DNA of 64,000 nt, from the NCBI RefSeq assembly GCF_000187895.1, contig NZ_DS990130.1, forward strand, positions 186,001-250,000, written 5' to 3'. The notes beneath the pieces are model-generated. The model was not told where the DNA came from, did not search any database, and saw only the letters and a program-made list of their open reading frames with translations. Positions 63,339 to 64,000 of this stretch are shown piece after piece. The position numbers were made by a program, and so were the translations under genes. Each line of letters opens with the position of its first letter. Within the stretch, counting starts at the first letter, position 1. The DNA is from Phocaeicola plebeius DSM 17135 (GTDB taxonomy: Bacteria; Bacteroidota; Bacteroidia; Bacteroidales; Bacteroidaceae).

Positions 63339-64000
63339 ATGAAGAATAAATTGTTATACACTTTTCTGTTCACCCTTCTGGTGGTGGCAGGTCTGTTTGC
63401 CATGCATTTTTTGCCGTCTGTTTCTTTTCGTGGCGAACCTTTGAGAAGGGTTGATTTGCTTTCAGATATTCGTATAAAGAAGGAAGTAGCAGAACCTATG
63501 GATTCTGATACACTGGTATTGCCGCCTCCCGTAAAGCCTGCTTTTGTGGATACCTGCAAGAGTGGAATGGTCTGCATTGAAGAATATGCCGATTCTGCGG
63601 GGCGTGGAATGGAGTATTTTTATGAGGCTTTGGGAAAGGTTTCTTCTTTAGGCCGCCCGGTACGTATTGCCTATTTCGGAGATTCATTTATTGAGGCCGA
63701 CATCTTGACCGGTGACTTACGTGAAATGTTGCAGAAACGTTTTGGCGGATGTGGGGTAGGATATGTGCCCATCACAACGAAAATAGCCGGCTTCCGCCCT
63801 ACGGTACATCATTCGTTTGGCGGATGGGGCAGTCATTCTATTACGGATTCCACCTATTTTGACCGTTCTCGTCAGGATATTTCCAATCATTATTTTATTC
63901 CTTCTTCGGGAGCTTATGTAAGCTTGAAAGGTGAGAAACGCTTCTTGTCGCATCTTGATACCTGCGAAGTGTCTACCTGTTATTTTCTGACTTCCGATTC
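63339..64000 (+). CDS. SGNH-like exported protein, partial (N-terminus)
   Basis: The ORF runs from ATG 63339 off the right edge, about 220 residues. The N-terminus MKNKLLYTFLFTLLVVAGLF is a signal anchor, followed by a Pro/Ser-rich periplasmic stretch. The segment RIAYFGDSFIEADILTGDLR resembles the SGNH/GDSL-hydrolase nucleophile block (G-D-S), where Ser would be the nucleophile. Such proteins often pair with membrane O-acyltransferases in surface-polymer acetylation in Bacteroidota; that partner would be outside the window. The family assignment is tentative because only the N-terminal part is visible. Confidence 0.6.
   Translation, partial: MKNKLLYTFLFTLLVVAGLFAMHFLPSVSFRGEPLRRVDLLSDIRIKKEVAEPMDSDTLVLPPPVKPAFVDTCKSGMVCIEEYADSAGRGMEYFYEALGKVSSLGRPVRIAYFGDSFIEADILTGDLREMLQKRFGGCGVGYVPITTKIAGFRPTVHHSFGGWGSHSITDSTYFDRSRQDISNHYFIPSSGAYVSLKGEKRFLSHLDTCEVSTCYFLTSD

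Overview
The window is about 64 kb of chromosome from a member of the Bacteroidales, most like Bacteroides or Phocaeicola. Evidence: most promoters I can read follow the Bacteroidota pattern TTG-N19/20-TAnnTTTG; there is a TonB-dependent receptor, DUF4493 and PCMD lipoproteins, a propeller/Y_Y_Y/AraC regulator, a B12-dependent ribonucleotide reductase, and a conserved block running ribH, TPR, recF, DUF721. The genus is inferred from gene content only. Family names are recalled, not searched.

Layout. 1-11.4 kb is housekeeping: the end of ribH, a membrane TPR protein, recF-DUF721, a leftward operon (M3 peptidase, small lipoprotein, dCMP deaminase, S41 protease, 5-formyl-THF cyclo-ligase), a Crp-type regulator, a MarC protein, mnmA and a Sel1-repeat protein. 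11.4-23.2 kb continues with a phosphoglycolate-phosphatase-like HAD protein, folB, class II ribonucleotide reductase, a nitroreductase, dnaA, an MCE protein with an N-acetylmuramoyl-L-alanine amidase, folD, two identical tRNA-His genes and glutamate dehydrogenase. 23.4-31.9 kb holds a receiver-like/PPDK-N fusion, a GH31 glycosidase and a membrane AraC regulator that resembles a hybrid two-component system without its kinase.

32.0-51.0 kb is the accessory part. An IS3-family element sits at the 3' end of an AraC gene and appears to supply its stop codon. It is followed by a TonB-dependent receptor and two divergent gene sets that encode five PCMD/DUF4493-type surface lipoproteins, one DUF4493-only lipoprotein and three small outer-membrane barrels. 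The two rightward promoters of this set share an upstream element at nearly the same distance. This locus is visibly AT-richer than its neighbours and is the best candidate here for an undescribed system.

51.3-64 kb returns to metabolism and envelope functions: a second glutamate dehydrogenase, a 59-residue membrane protein, malic enzyme, an RND efflux operon (adaptor, pump, outer-membrane channel) that also carries an LpxA-like acyltransferase and a TetR regulator, and the start of an SGNH-like exported protein behind a duplicated 89-bp promoter segment.

Two intergenic regions, 20 kb apart, are built from diverged 22-bp direct repeats kept in strict register. Each lies next to the 3' end of a gene and reads in that gene's direction. 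I do not recognise this repeat.
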